This document shows, piece after piece, positions 28,300-36,627 of a DNA stretch of 45,098 nucleotides. The notes under the pieces were generated by a model. It had not been told where the DNA came from. It searched no databases and worked only from the letters and a program-made list of their open reading frames with translations. Origin of the DNA: Acidovorax sp. GW101-3H11 (lineage in GTDB: Bacteria > Pseudomonadota > Gammaproteobacteria > Burkholderiales > Burkholderiaceae_C); contig NZ_LUKZ01000028.1 in NCBI RefSeq assembly GCF_001633105.1, positions 1-45,098 on the forward strand, in the 5' to 3' direction. Both the position numbers and the translations under genes were made by a program. Position 1 is the stretch's first letter. The number at the start of each line of letters is the position of its first letter.

Positions 28300-29535
28300 T
28301 CAGGCGAGCAGGTCGCTGAGCGAGCGCGCAATCACCTTGGTGGCGCGGCGCAGGTCTTCCAGCTGCAGGCGCTCGTCGGCACGTTTGGCGTGCGACTCAA
28401 GCACGGTGCGCGGGCCCGCGCCGTAGATCACGCCGGGAATACCGCGCTCCACATACAGGCGCACGTCGGTGTACAGCGGCGTGCCCACGGCGGGCACGGG
28501 CTCACCGATCACGGCCTGCGCGTGTGTCTGGATGGCATCGACCAGGGGCTGGTTGCCCGCCAGCGGCGTCATTGCGTTGGCCAGCAGCAGGCGCTTGATC
28601 TCCACGCGAATACCGTCGCGCTCGCCCGCTGCCTGCTCAATGATGCGGCGGATGGCGGCTTCGACCTCCACCGGGTTCTCTTCGGGGATCATGCGGCGGT
28701 CGAGCTTGAACATCACCTTGCCCGGCACAACGTTGGTGTTGGTGCCGCCTTCGATGCGGCCGACGTTCAGGTACGGGTGCTTGATGCCCGCCACGTTGGA
28801 CGTGACCTTCTTGTACTCATCGTTCTGCGCATACAGCGCGTTCAGGATGTGCACCGCGCCCTGCAGCGCGTCCACGCCCGTGTGGGGCACGGCGGCGTGG
28901 GCCATCTTGCCGTGCACAGTCACTTCCATCTGCAGGCAGCCGTTGTGGGCGGTGACCACTTCGTAGCTGAAGCCGGCGGCGATCATCAGGTCGGGTTGGG
29001 TCAGCCCCTTTTGCAGCAGCCAGCCGGGGCCGAGTTCGCCGCCGAATTCCTCGTCGTAGGTGAAGTGCAGCTCCACCGCGCCCCGGGCGGGCTTGGCGAC
29101 GGCTTCCAGCGCGCGCACGGCGAAGGTGAAGCTCGCAAAGTCGCTTTTGCTCACGGCAGTGGCGCGGCCATACATGGCGCCACCCTCAATCTCGGCGCCG
29201 TAGGGGTCGTGTGTCCAGCCTTCGCCGGGCGGCACCACATCACCGTGGGCGTTCAGGGCAATGGTCTTGCCGCCGTTGCCGTAGGGTCTGCGCACGATGA
29301 GGTTGGTGATGGATTCCATGCCGTAGGCCAACACGTCGGCGGCGGGCACGGCATGTTTCTCGGCCTCGTAGCCAAATTCCTTCAGCAGCTCGGCCGTGCG
29401 TTCGGCGTGGGGGGCGTTGTTGCCGGGTGGCGTGTCGGTGGGCACGCGCACCAGGGCCTGCAAAAAGCGCACTTCCTCGTCAAAGTGCTGGTCGATCCAG
29501 GCGTCCAGCGCGGCGTAGTGGTTAGGGGTGGTCAT
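28300..29535 (-). CDS. M20-family metallohydrolase (ArgE/DapE-like), substrate unknown
   Basis: 411 aa from the ATG at 29533-29535, overlapping the upstream fusion gene by 4 bp (ATGA), so the two are translationally coupled. Metal site: His98/Asp100 in NAHGDVVPPGEGW, Asp132 in SKSDFASF (the usual DMKG is altered), Asp161-Glu162-Glu163 in YDEEFGGELG, plus the dimer motif GGTNTNVVPG. It is therefore a di-zinc amidohydrolase, probably active. Most M20 relatives deacylate amino acids. Its place after allantoate amidohydrolase in a cluster without ureidoglycolate lyase makes a ureido substrate possible, but that is inference only. Confidence 0.9.
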   Translation of the reverse strand: MTTPNHYAALDAWIDQHFDEEVRFLQALVRVPTDTPPGNNAPHAERTAELLKEFGYEAEKHAVPAADVLAYGMESITNLIVRRPYGNGGKTIALNAHGDVVPPGEGWTHDPYGAEIEGGAMYGRATAVSKSDFASFTFAVRALEAVAKPARGAVELHFTYDEEFGGELGPGWLLQKGLTQPDLMIAAGFSYEVVTAHNGCLQMEVTVHGKMAHAAVPHTGVDALQGAVHILNALYAQNDEYKKVTSNVAGIKHPYLNVGRIEGGTNTNVVPGKVMFKLDRRMIPEENPVEVEAAIRRIIEQAAGERDGIRVEIKRLLLANAMTPLAGNQPLVDAIQTHAQAVIGEPVPAVGTPLYTDVRLYVERGIPGVIYGAGPRTVLESHAKRADERLQLEDLRRATKVIARSLSDLLA

Positions 29536-31310
29536 GGTTGTTGTTCCTCTGCAAGTTGGCGCAGCACCTGGGTGAAGGCGTCCACGGCCAGCTGCATGTC
29601 GTTGTTGGTGGTGGATTCGAGCGGGTTGTGGCTGATGCCCGAGTTCAGCCCGCGCACAAAGAGCATGGCCTGGGGCATGATTTCGTGGAGCTTCATCGCG
29701 TCGTGTCCCGCGCCGCTGGGCATGCGGAACACGGGCACACCCAGGGCGTCCACGGCGCGCTCCCAGTGGTGCTGCCAGGCGGGCGCGCTGGGCGCAGCCG
29801 CGGCGCGCATGGATTCCTCCAGCGTGTAGCGCAGGCCGCGCCGGGCGGCAATTTTTGCAAGCTGCTCCTTCACGTCGCTCACCAATGCATTGCGCTGCGC
29901 ATCGGTGGGCGCGCGCAGGTCCAGGCTGAATTGGCAGCGGCCGGGTACCACGTTGATGGAGCCTGCAGGCACCTGCAGCTGGCCGATGGTGCCGACCGAG
30001 TCGCCGTCCTGCGCGGCACGCTGCTCCACATACAGCGCCAGCTCTGCCACGGCCACGGCTGCGTCGCGGCGGCGGTCCATGGGGGTGGTGCCCGCGTGGC
30101 TGGCGGTGCCGATCATCTCGCACAGAAACCGCACGCTGCCGTTGATGGAGGTGACCACGCCCAGGGGCAGGTCCAGCTCGTTGAGCACGGGGCCCTGCTC
30201 GATGTGCACCTCGATGAAGCCCAGGTACTGCGCCGGGTCGCGCTGCAGCTTCGGGATGTCATCGATGCACAGGCCCGCATGCTGCATGGCCGCGCGCATG
30301 GTCACTCCGTCCACGTCCTTCTGGTCAAGCCAAGCGGGGTTGAAATCGCCAATGAGCGCGCCCGAGCCGAGGAAGGTGGCCTTGTAGCGCTGGCCTTCTT
30401 CTTCGGCAAAGCCCACCACCTCGATGCCGAAGGGCAGGCGCCTGCCAGCGCGGTGCAGCTCGCGCACACAGGCCATGGGCACAAAAATGCCCAAGCGGCC
30501 GTCGTACTTGCCGCCGTTGCGCACAGTGTCGTAGTGGCTGCCGGTCATGAGGTAACGCGCGCCTTCCGTGGCGGGGTGGTAGCGCCCCACCACGTTGCCC
30601 ACGGCGTCGATCTCCACCTCGTCAAAGCCGCAGTCGCGCATCCAGTGGCTGATGCGCTGGGCGCAGGCGCGGTGCGCGTCGGTCAGATACGTGACGGTGA
30701 GCTGGCCTTTTTCGGCGAAACCGGGGTCGGAGTGTTCGGCGAGCTTTTCCTGCCAGTCCCACACGTCGTTGCCCAGCACGGGCTCGGTGGCGAACTTGTC
30801 GTTCAGGCGGATCTCGGCGATGCGGTAGATGTTGCGCAATGCCTCGGCCAGCTCGAACTCGGGGTGGTTGTCCAGGCGCCGGGCAAAGGTGTCGATGATC
30901 GCCTGCTTGGGCAGGCCCGTGCCGCGCGGCCCGCGCACCGCCAGGATGAACGGGAAGCCGAAGCGTTCGTTGTAGGCCGCGTTGAGCTGCTGGATGCGCT
31001 CGAACTCCTCGGGCGTGCACTGCGTGAGGCCCGCTTTGCTCTGCTCGTTGGTGGACTCGGCCGTGAGATTCTTGGCCACCATGGCCTTGCCCGCCAGTTC
31101 GGGGTGGGCGCGGATCAGCGCGAGCTGCGCGTCCTGCCCCGCCGTGCGCACGACCTGGGCCAGTGCGTGCTGCAGGTGGGCCTGCGAGCGGAAGGGGCGC
31201 TGCGCCAGCGCGCGCTCTGCAATCCAGGGCGAGTGTTCGTACAGGCCGTCCAGCAGCTGCAGGGCCTCGGCGGGGCTGGCGGCGTTGAGTTGTTCCAGGG
31301 TCAGGGCCAT
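29532..31310 (-). CDS. OHCU decarboxylase-allantoate amidohydrolase fusion
   Basis: 592 aa with two catalytic domains. Residues 1-172 are 2-oxo-4-hydroxy-4-carboxy-5-ureidoimidazoline decarboxylase (UraD): catalytic His69 in RAHPELAGK, SKAGL, then NERFGFPFILAVRG. Residues about 190-592 are an M20 amidase/carbamoylase domain like allantoate amidohydrolase: His259 in GSHYDTV, Asp270 in YDGRLG, EEEGQR (303-308), FIEVHIEQGPVL and a C-terminal His in SGISHNP. Together they take OHCU to S-allantoin and allantoate to ureidoglycine plus CO2 and ammonia. PuuE, the enzyme between these steps, is encoded 3 bp upstream. Confidence 0.95.
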   Translation of the reverse strand: MALTLEQLNAASPAEALQLLDGLYEHSPWIAERALAQRPFRSQAHLQHALAQVVRTAGQDAQLALIRAHPELAGKAMVAKNLTAESTNEQSKAGLTQCTPEEFERIQQLNAAYNERFGFPFILAVRGPRGTGLPKQAIIDTFARRLDNHPEFELAEALRNIYRIAEIRLNDKFATEPVLGNDVWDWQEKLAEHSDPGFAEKGQLTVTYLTDAHRACAQRISHWMRDCGFDEVEIDAVGNVVGRYHPATEGARYLMTGSHYDTVRNGGKYDGRLGIFVPMACVRELHRAGRRLPFGIEVVGFAEEEGQRYKATFLGSGALIGDFNPAWLDQKDVDGVTMRAAMQHAGLCIDDIPKLQRDPAQYLGFIEVHIEQGPVLNELDLPLGVVTSINGSVRFLCEMIGTASHAGTTPMDRRRDAAVAVAELALYVEQRAAQDGDSVGTIGQLQVPAGSINVVPGRCQFSLDLRAPTDAQRNALVSDVKEQLAKIAARRGLRYTLEESMRAAAAPSAPAWQHHWERAVDALGVPVFRMPSGAGHDAMKLHEIMPQAMLFVRGLNSGISHNPLESTTNNDMQLAVDAFTQVLRQLAEEQQP

Positions 31311-31313
31311 GGG

Positions 31314-32273
31314 TCAGCCTGCTTTCTGTGAAGGGTAGGGGTGCGCCTGTTTCCAGTGGCGCGCGATGTCGATGCGGCGGCACACCCACACGTCGCTGTG
31401 CTGCTGGATGTGGTCCAGAAAACGCTGCAGCGCCGTGATGCGGCCAGGGCGGCCCAGCAGGCGGCAGTGCATGCCGATGCTCATCATCTTGGGCGCGTTG
31501 TCGCCTGCCGGGTCGCCTTCGGCATAGAGTGCGTCGAAGGTGTCCTTCATGTACTGGAAGAACGGGTCGGCGTGCGAGTAGCCCTGGGGCAGCGCAAAGC
31601 GCATGTCGTTGCAGTCGAGTGTGTAGGGCACGATGAGCTGGGGCACGGTGGCTCCATTGCTTTTTTTCACGTCCATCCAGAACGGAAGGTCGTCGCCGTA
31701 GTAGTCGCTGTCGTACTCAAAGCCGCCGAAGTCGGCCACCAGTCGGTGGGTGTTGGGGCTGTCGCGGCCGGTGTACCAGCCCAAGGCTCTTTCTCCGGTC
31801 ATGCGCTCGATGATGGCCATGGCCTCGGCCATGTGCGCGCCCTCGACGTCTTCGGGGATATGTTGGTAGTGAATCCACTTGAGGCCATGGCAGGCGATCT
31901 CGTGGCCCAGTTCCACAAAAGCCTGGGTCAGGTCAGGGTGGCGTTGCAGCGCGCTCGACACGCCGAACACCGTGAGCGGCAGCTGGCGCTTTTCAAACTC
32001 GCGCAGGATGCGCCAGACGCCAGCCCGCGAGCCGTATTCGTAGATACCCTCCATGCTCATGTGCCGCTCTGGGTAGCTGGCGGGGTTGAACATTTCCGAC
32101 AGGAACTGTTCGCTGCCCGCATCGCCGTGCAGCACGGCGTTCTCGCCGCCTTCTTCGTAATTCAGCACAAACTGCACGGCAATGCGCGCACCCCCCGGCC
32201 ACTGCGCGTGGGGCGGGGTCTTGCCGTAGCCGATGAGGTCGCGGGGGTAATGCTGGGTGGAGTCGTAGATCAT
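31314..32273 (-). CDS. puuE: Allantoinase PuuE (polysaccharide-deacetylase fold, cofactor-independent)
   Basis: 319 aa; PuuE proteins are about 305-320 aa. Motifs: IAVQFVLNYEEGGENAVLHG, MEGIYEYGSRAGVWR, GHEIACHGLKWIHYQHI and GWYTGRDSPNTHRLV. It is unrelated to the metal-dependent AllB allantoinase. It opens the allantoin ring to give allantoate. It follows gntR by 21 bp and precedes the fusion gene by 3 bp, within the operon gntR-puuE-fusion-M20. Confidence 0.96.
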   Translation of the reverse strand: MIYDSTQHYPRDLIGYGKTPPHAQWPGGARIAVQFVLNYEEGGENAVLHGDAGSEQFLSEMFNPASYPERHMSMEGIYEYGSRAGVWRILREFEKRQLPLTVFGVSSALQRHPDLTQAFVELGHEIACHGLKWIHYQHIPEDVEGAHMAEAMAIIERMTGERALGWYTGRDSPNTHRLVADFGGFEYDSDYYGDDLPFWMDVKKSNGATVPQLIVPYTLDCNDMRFALPQGYSHADPFFQYMKDTFDALYAEGDPAGDNAPKMMSIGMHCRLLGRPGRITALQRFLDHIQQHSDVWVCRRIDIARHWKQAHPYPSQKAG

Positions 32274-32294
32274 GGGCGTCAGGGGTTCAAAGGG

Positions 32295-32963
32295 TCACGG
32301 CATCAGCGCGGCGGCCAGGTCGCTGGCCGGGCGTTTGCGGTCAAACGTCAGGCTGGCTTCCACATGTTCGAGGTGCGACTGCATGAGGGAGACGGCCAGC
32401 GCCTCGTCGCGTGCGGCCAGGGCGGCCACGATGTCGCCATGCTCCTCGTGGGAGTGTTCGGCGGCGCTGGCCGACTGGTACATCAACGTGATCAGCGCGC
32501 AGCGCGAGATCAGGTCGCCCAGCATTTGTGCCAGCACCTCGTTGCCCATGAGTTCGGCCATGCGCACATGGAAGTCGCCCAGCAACTCGGTGCGGCTGCT
32601 CGCGTCGGCCGTGCCCATGGCGGCCTTCTCGCTGGCCACATGGGCGCGCAGGGCCTTGATCTTGGCGGGGGTCACCGTTTGCACAAAGGCGCGCGTCATC
32701 TCGGTTTCGAGCATGCGGCGCACCGCAAATACTTGCCGGGCCTCTTCGACGGAAGGCGTGGAGACAAAAGCGCCACGCGCGGGCTCCAGCGTGACGAGGC
32801 GGTTTTGCGCGAGCTGGAACAGCGCCTGGCGCACCAGCGTGCGCGACACGCCGAAGTGGTCGGCCAGTTTCTGCTCGGCCAATTTGGTGCCTGGCTGCAG
32901 GCGGTGCTCCACGATGGCGCGGGTCAGCGCCTCGACAATCGCACTGGTGGATGAAGATTCCAT
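32295..32963 (-). CDS. GntR-family FCD regulator of the allantoin operon
   Basis: 222 aa. Winged helix at about 8-70: LQPGTKLAEQKLADHFGVSR, then TLVRQALFQLAQNRLVTLEP and RGAFVSTPS. The FCD effector domain follows (VEEARQVFAVRRMLETEM, TELLGDFHVRMAELMGNEVL, SHEEHGDIVAALAARDE). First gene of the minus-strand operon with puuE. A perfect 18-bp palindrome lies 25 bp upstream of its start and close to the divergent hiuH. It is probably autoregulatory and responds to a purine-ring product. Confidence 0.94.
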   Translation of the reverse strand: MESSSTSAIVEALTRAIVEHRLQPGTKLAEQKLADHFGVSRTLVRQALFQLAQNRLVTLEPARGAFVSTPSVEEARQVFAVRRMLETEMTRAFVQTVTPAKIKALRAHVASEKAAMGTADASSRTELLGDFHVRMAELMGNEVLAQMLGDLISRCALITLMYQSASAAEHSHEEHGDIVAALAARDEALAVSLMQSHLEHVEASLTFDRKRPASDLAAALMP

Positions 32964-32987
32964 GGTGGCATGATACGTTGGATGGCG

Positions 32988-33005
32988 AAAAGTGTATACA
33001 CTTTT
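32988..33005. promoter_or_regulatory. Perfect 18-bp GntR operator
   Basis: AAAAGTGTATACACTTTT, fully self-complementary, between the divergent gntR (start 32963) and hiuH (start 33072). The GTATAC core matches the sites upstream of the permease and, partly, dctA and puuD. Confidence 0.75.
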
Positions 33006-33071
33006 GGTCTACACGCTGCGATCTGGCAATCCTCGCCGATCGGCCGTGGTCCCCACTTCAGGAGATTCCCT

Positions 33072-33422
33072 ATGGGATTGAGCACCCACGTTCTCGACAC
33101 CATGAACGGCTGCCCCGCCGCCGGCATGGAGGTCGCCCTGTATGCCACCGACGGCGACAACGCCACCCTCATCAAACGTCTGGTGCTAAACCACGACGGC
33201 CGCACCGATGCACCGCTGTTTGACAACACCAGCCTGCGCACCGGCACCTACCGGCTGCGTTTTGATGTGGCGGGCTACTTCAAGGCCCGGGGCGTGCAGT
33301 TGCCCGAACCCAACTTTTTGAACCAGGTGAGCCTGGATTTCGGCATTGCGCATGCCGACCAGCACTACCACGTGCCCCTGCTGGTGAGCCCGTGGAGCTA
33401 TTCGACCTACCGAGGTTCGTAG
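33072..33422 (+). CDS. hiuH: 5-hydroxyisourate hydrolase (transthyretin-like)
   Basis: 116 aa from the ATG at 33072 with AGGAGATTCCCT before it. All marks of the family: STHVLDTMNGCPA at the N-terminus, the catalytic Arg in HDGRTDAPL, HYHVPLLVSPWSYSTYRGS with the diagnostic C-terminal YRGS. It hydrolyses 5-hydroxyisourate, the PuuD product, to OHCU for the decarboxylase domain encoded divergently. Tetrameric cytosolic enzyme. It shares the perfect palindrome at 32988-33005 with the opposite operon. Confidence 0.97.
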   Translation: MGLSTHVLDTMNGCPAAGMEVALYATDGDNATLIKRLVLNHDGRTDAPLFDNTSLRTGTYRLRFDVAGYFKARGVQLPEPNFLNQVSLDFGIAHADQHYHVPLLVSPWSYSTYRGS

Positions 33423-33448
33423 GCATTGCGGCCGCTCAGGGGATACCC

Positions 33449-33994
33449 CTAAAGCTGGCCTTCCGTGAGGGTATCCAGCTGAAAGTGCCCGCCCTTGTCC
33501 CACAGCCAGGTGTCGGTGTAGGTGACCTTGCCCATGCGCGTGGGCGCAGGGAAGGGCGCCGCAGCGCGCACGGTGCGCTCGATTTCGGCCACCACCTCGG
33601 GCGCGTGGCGCGGGGCGCGCATCCAGTGCAGGCGGGTGACCTTGCCGCTGCGGTCAATGTCCACCTGCAGCACGCCAATGGCGTACAACTGGGCGGGCAG
33701 CTTGCCTTTGAAGATGCGTTCGCGGTTCAGCCCATAAAGGTGCGTGGCCGCATCCTGCCGGTAGGCTTGGGGCGTGGCGGCGGCCGAGGGGCGTGCCGAC
33801 CCGGCGGCAGCGGGCACCGGGCCCTTCACGCCACCGGGCTCTGCGCTGGTGGACGGCACGCTGTCAGGAGGCGCCGGGGCGGGTTCTGGCGGCGATTTGC
33901 AGGCCGATACCAGGGCGGCACCAAGGGCCATGATGCCTGCCAGCAGCCAGTGGCTGCGCGGGCCGGGGGAGCGGTGGGGGGGCGTGTCGGGCAT
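33449..33994 (-). CDS. Putative lipoprotein with TonB-C-like domain
   Basis: 181 aa from the ATG at 33992-33994. Signal helix WLLAGIMALGAALVSAC with lipidation Cys32, then a Pro/Ala/Ser linker. The C-terminal region of about 90 residues (IGVLQVDIDRSGKVTRLHWM ... EVVAEIERTVRAAAPFPAPT) resembles the beta-alpha-beta TonB C-terminal/TolA-like domain, though the protein has no TonB proline spacer or inner-membrane anchor. Role unknown. It is convergent with hiuH and divergent from xdhC. Confidence 0.75.
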   Translation of the reverse strand: MPDTPPHRSPGPRSHWLLAGIMALGAALVSACKSPPEPAPAPPDSVPSTSAEPGGVKGPVPAAAGSARPSAAATPQAYRQDAATHLYGLNRERIFKGKLPAQLYAIGVLQVDIDRSGKVTRLHWMRAPRHAPEVVAEIERTVRAAAPFPAPTRMGKVTYTDTWLWDKGGHFQLDTLTEGQL

Positions 33995-34061
33995 GGTGTG
34001 GGTGTGGCAGGGGCCACCAGCGGTGCCAGTGGCCAGGGGCGTTAACGACAAAGGAATGGCG

Positions 34062-34874
34062 GTGACAAATTTGCGTTTGCTGTTGGACGGTTTGACCGCC
34101 GGGCCAGCATGCCTGGTAACCGTAGAGTCTACCCAAGGGTCGGTGCCCCGCGAGGCCGGGGCCTGGATGGCCGTGTTTGCCGACCGCCTGGTGGGCACCA
34201 TCGGCGGGGGGCACCTGGAGCTGCAGGCCATTGCAGAAGCGCGCCTGCGGCTGGCAGGCACGGCGGCCAGCAACCCAGCGCCCGTGCGGTACGCGCTGGG
34301 CCCTGCGCTCGGCCAATGCTGTGGCGGCGTGGTGCACCTGGGCTTTGTGCTGCTCACGGCGGCCGATGCCCCGGGCCTGGGCGCTCGCCTGGTGCCCCGC
34401 CACCACCCCGTGGCGCTGTTTGGCGGCGGCCATGTGGGCCACGCGCTGGCCCGTGTGCTGGCGCCGCTGCCGTTTGCGCTGACGTGGATCGACAGCCGCG
34501 ACGGCATCTTCCCCGAGCCGCCGCCCGACGGCGCAGTCTGCGAGCATTCCGACCCGGTGCAGGGGGCCGTGCCGGGCCTGGCGCCGGGCAGCCGCGTGCT
34601 GATCATGAGCTTCAGCCATGCCGAGGACCTGGATGTGGTGGCCGCCTGCCTGCAGCGCCAGCGGCAGCATCGGGACCTGCCCTTCATCGGGCTGATCGGC
34701 AGCCAGACCAAATGGGCCACCTTTGGCAGCCGCCTGCGCAGCCGGGGGTTCAGCCAGGACGAGCTGACCCAGGTGACCTGCCCCATCGGCATCCCCGGCA
34801 TCGGGGGCAAGGAGCCCGAGGTGATCGCCGTGGCTGTGGCGGCGCAGCTGCTGCTCAGCCTGAAGTCAGCCTGA
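34062..34874 (+). CDS. xdhC: Xanthine dehydrogenase accessory protein XdhC
   Basis: 270 aa from a GTG at 34062 with AAGGA six bases upstream; an ATG two codons earlier (34056) overlaps that ribosome site. The XdhC/CoxI N-terminal domain has ESTQGSVPREAGAWMAV, GTIGGGHLELQA and ALGPALGQCCGG. The C-terminal Rossmann domain has VALFGGGHVGHALARVL, then LIGSQTKWATFGSRL and PIGIPGIGGKEPEVIAVAVA. XdhC binds and sulfurates the molybdenum cofactor and delivers it to xanthine dehydrogenase. XdhA and XdhB are not in the window. Confidence 0.95.
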   Translation: MTNLRLLLDGLTAGPACLVTVESTQGSVPREAGAWMAVFADRLVGTIGGGHLELQAIAEARLRLAGTAASNPAPVRYALGPALGQCCGGVVHLGFVLLTAADAPGLGARLVPRHHPVALFGGGHVGHALARVLAPLPFALTWIDSRDGIFPEPPPDGAVCEHSDPVQGAVPGLAPGSRVLIMSFSHAEDLDVVAACLQRQRQHRDLPFIGLIGSQTKWATFGSRLRSRGFSQDELTQVTCPIGIPGIGGKEPEVIAVAVAAQLLLSLKSA

Positions 34875-34975
34875 GGGACGATGGCTGGAACGATTCATGC
34901 ACCTGCCGTCACAACAGCTTGAATGCGGGTAATTCCCGCCCCGCAGGCACCAGACTGGGGCTGGAAGCGGGAACA

Positions 34976-34993
34976 ATTTCTGCATACACTTTG
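34976..34993. promoter_or_regulatory. Weak GntR-like site upstream of puuD
   Basis: ATTTCTGCATACACTTTG shares 12 of 18 bases with the perfect palindrome at 32988-33005, essentially one good half (ATACACTTT). It is about 150 bp upstream of puuD. Confidence 0.3.
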
Positions 34994-35139
34994 ATTCACC
35001 GGTCGCAGCGGTGCCCAGCAGATTCTCTCTGCCCAGGTGCGCGACCCCCTTCTTCTGCTCAGAGCGCCCGCAGTGGTGAGCAGGTTGTACAAGCGGCATG
35101 CGCGGCACATTCGCCCGCACGCCGCCAAGGTTGAGAACT

Positions 35140-36402
35140 ATGGAAAGCTACCTTCTCGACTGGGCCAACCTGCTCTTGCGCTGGGTCCACGTCATCACCG
35201 CCATCGCCTGGATTGGCTCGTCGTTCTACTTCGTCTTCCTCGACAGCAGCCTCACGCCGCCCGAGGACGACGACCTCAAGAAGCAGGGTGTGAGTGGCGA
35301 ACTCTGGGCCGTGCACGGCGGCGGCTTCTACCACCCCGTCAAGTTCGCTGTATCGCCGCCCAAGCTGCCCGGGCACCTGCACTGGTTCTTCTGGGAGAGC
35401 TACAGCACCTGGATCAGCGGGTTTGCGCTGTTCACGGTGTCCTACCTGTTTAGCGCCAGCACCTACCTCATCGACAAGTCGCGCATGGACTGGGCGCCTG
35501 CCACAGCCATCGTCGTGGCGCTGGCGTTCTTCGTCGTGTTCTGGCTGCTGTACGACGCGATCTGCCGCATCTTTGGCCAGAGGAAAAACGGCGACGCCAT
35601 TGTGGGCGCGCTGGTGCTGGTGCTGGTGTGCATTGCCTCGTGGCTGGCCTGCCACTGGTTTGCGGGCCGCGCGGCCTTCTTGCTGGTGGGCGCGATGATT
35701 GCCACGGCCATGAGCGCCAACGTGTTCTTCTGGATCATCCCCGGCCAGCGCACCGTCATCGCCCAGATCAAGGCGGGCGAGCCGGTGGACCCGATCCACG
35801 GCAAACGTGGCAAGCAGCGCAGCGTGCACAACACCTACTTCACGCTGCCCGTGCTGTTTGCCATGCTCAGCAACCACTACAGCTTTACCTGGAGCCACCC
35901 GCAGAACTGGCTGGTGCTGATCCTGATGATGTTCGCGGGCGCGGCCATCCGCCAGTTCTTTGTGATGCGCCACGGCTACAAGCTGGGCCGCAACGGCAAC
36001 CCGCTGCCCTATGCGCTGGTGGGCGTGGTGGTGATTGTGGGCGCCATCGCCTGGATGCGCCCGGCACCCGTCGCGGCCGTGGCCACACCCATGCCTGCAC
36101 CTGGTGTTGCTCCTGTTTCAGGAGCTGCTGGGGCAAGCGCAGCGGGCGCAGGCAGCCAAATTGACTTCAAATCGGTGCAGGCCGTGCTGGCGCAGCGCTG
36201 CTATATGTGCCACGGCGAGCAGGTGCAGATGAAAAACATGCGGCTCGATTCCCCCGCGCTGGTCCAGCAACATGCCCAGGCCGTCTACCAGCAGGTGGTG
36301 GTGCAAAAGCTCATGCCCATGAACAACGCCACGGGCATGACGGATGCGGAGCGCGCGCTGGTCAAGCGCTGGTTCGAGGCAGGGGCGCCTACGGGGCCTT
36401 GA
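35140..36402 (+). CDS. puuD: Membrane-bound urate hydroxylase with C-terminal cytochrome c
   Basis: 420 aa from the ATG at 35140 (MESYLLDWANLLLRW). The N-terminal urate-oxidase domain (about 1-315) has some eight membrane helices and conserved His/Trp patches (LRWVHVITAIAWIGSSFYFV, LHWFFWESYSTW, SVHNTYFTLPVLFAMLSNHY). The C-terminal domain (from about 340) is a class I cytochrome c with CYMCH at 354-358. The protein oxidises urate to 5-hydroxyisourate and passes electrons to the respiratory chain. The Ala/Gly/Pro linker at about 315-342 is encoded by DNA resembling an intergenic repeat. Downstream is the low-GC patch. Confidence 0.96.
   Translation: MESYLLDWANLLLRWVHVITAIAWIGSSFYFVFLDSSLTPPEDDDLKKQGVSGELWAVHGGGFYHPVKFAVSPPKLPGHLHWFFWESYSTWISGFALFTVSYLFSASTYLIDKSRMDWAPATAIVVALAFFVVFWLLYDAICRIFGQRKNGDAIVGALVLVLVCIASWLACHWFAGRAAFLLVGAMIATAMSANVFFWIIPGQRTVIAQIKAGEPVDPIHGKRGKQRSVHNTYFTLPVLFAMLSNHYSFTWSHPQNWLVLILMMFAGAAIRQFFVMRHGYKLGRNGNPLPYALVGVVVIVGAIAWMRPAPVAAVATPMPAPGVAPVSGAAGASAAGAGSQIDFKSVQAVLAQRCYMCHGEQVQMKNMRLDSPALVQQHAQAVYQQVVVQKLMPMNNATGMTDAERALVKRWFEAGAPTGP
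36107..36164 (+). repeat. AGCTnCT-type repeat relative inside puuD
   Basis: Ungapped alignment with the intergenic copy at 23897-23954 (minus strand) gives 32 of 58 identities, with blocks TTGCT, AGCT-CT, G-GC, CG-GCG, GC-GCCAA and TTGA at the same spacing. It encodes residues about 323-342, the linker before the cytochrome domain. Confidence 0.5.
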
Positions 36403-36627
36403 GGGTTGCAGAGCGTGGCGGCAGGATTCGGTCAGGAGCTGCGGTGTAGTCAGCGGAGGCAGGCGCTCAACATAGAAGTAACCGGCGCCGAAGAGCGGAT
36501 CGCCGTGTAGCGGCAGTCCGCTCCTCGGTGTCCGTGTTGACTGATATGTTCGACTGCATTGCTCAATCGGCGACGACGCCCACTGCCCGCTGAGCTAGAC
36601 AACCGCCCTCCAAGCGGTTTCCATAAT

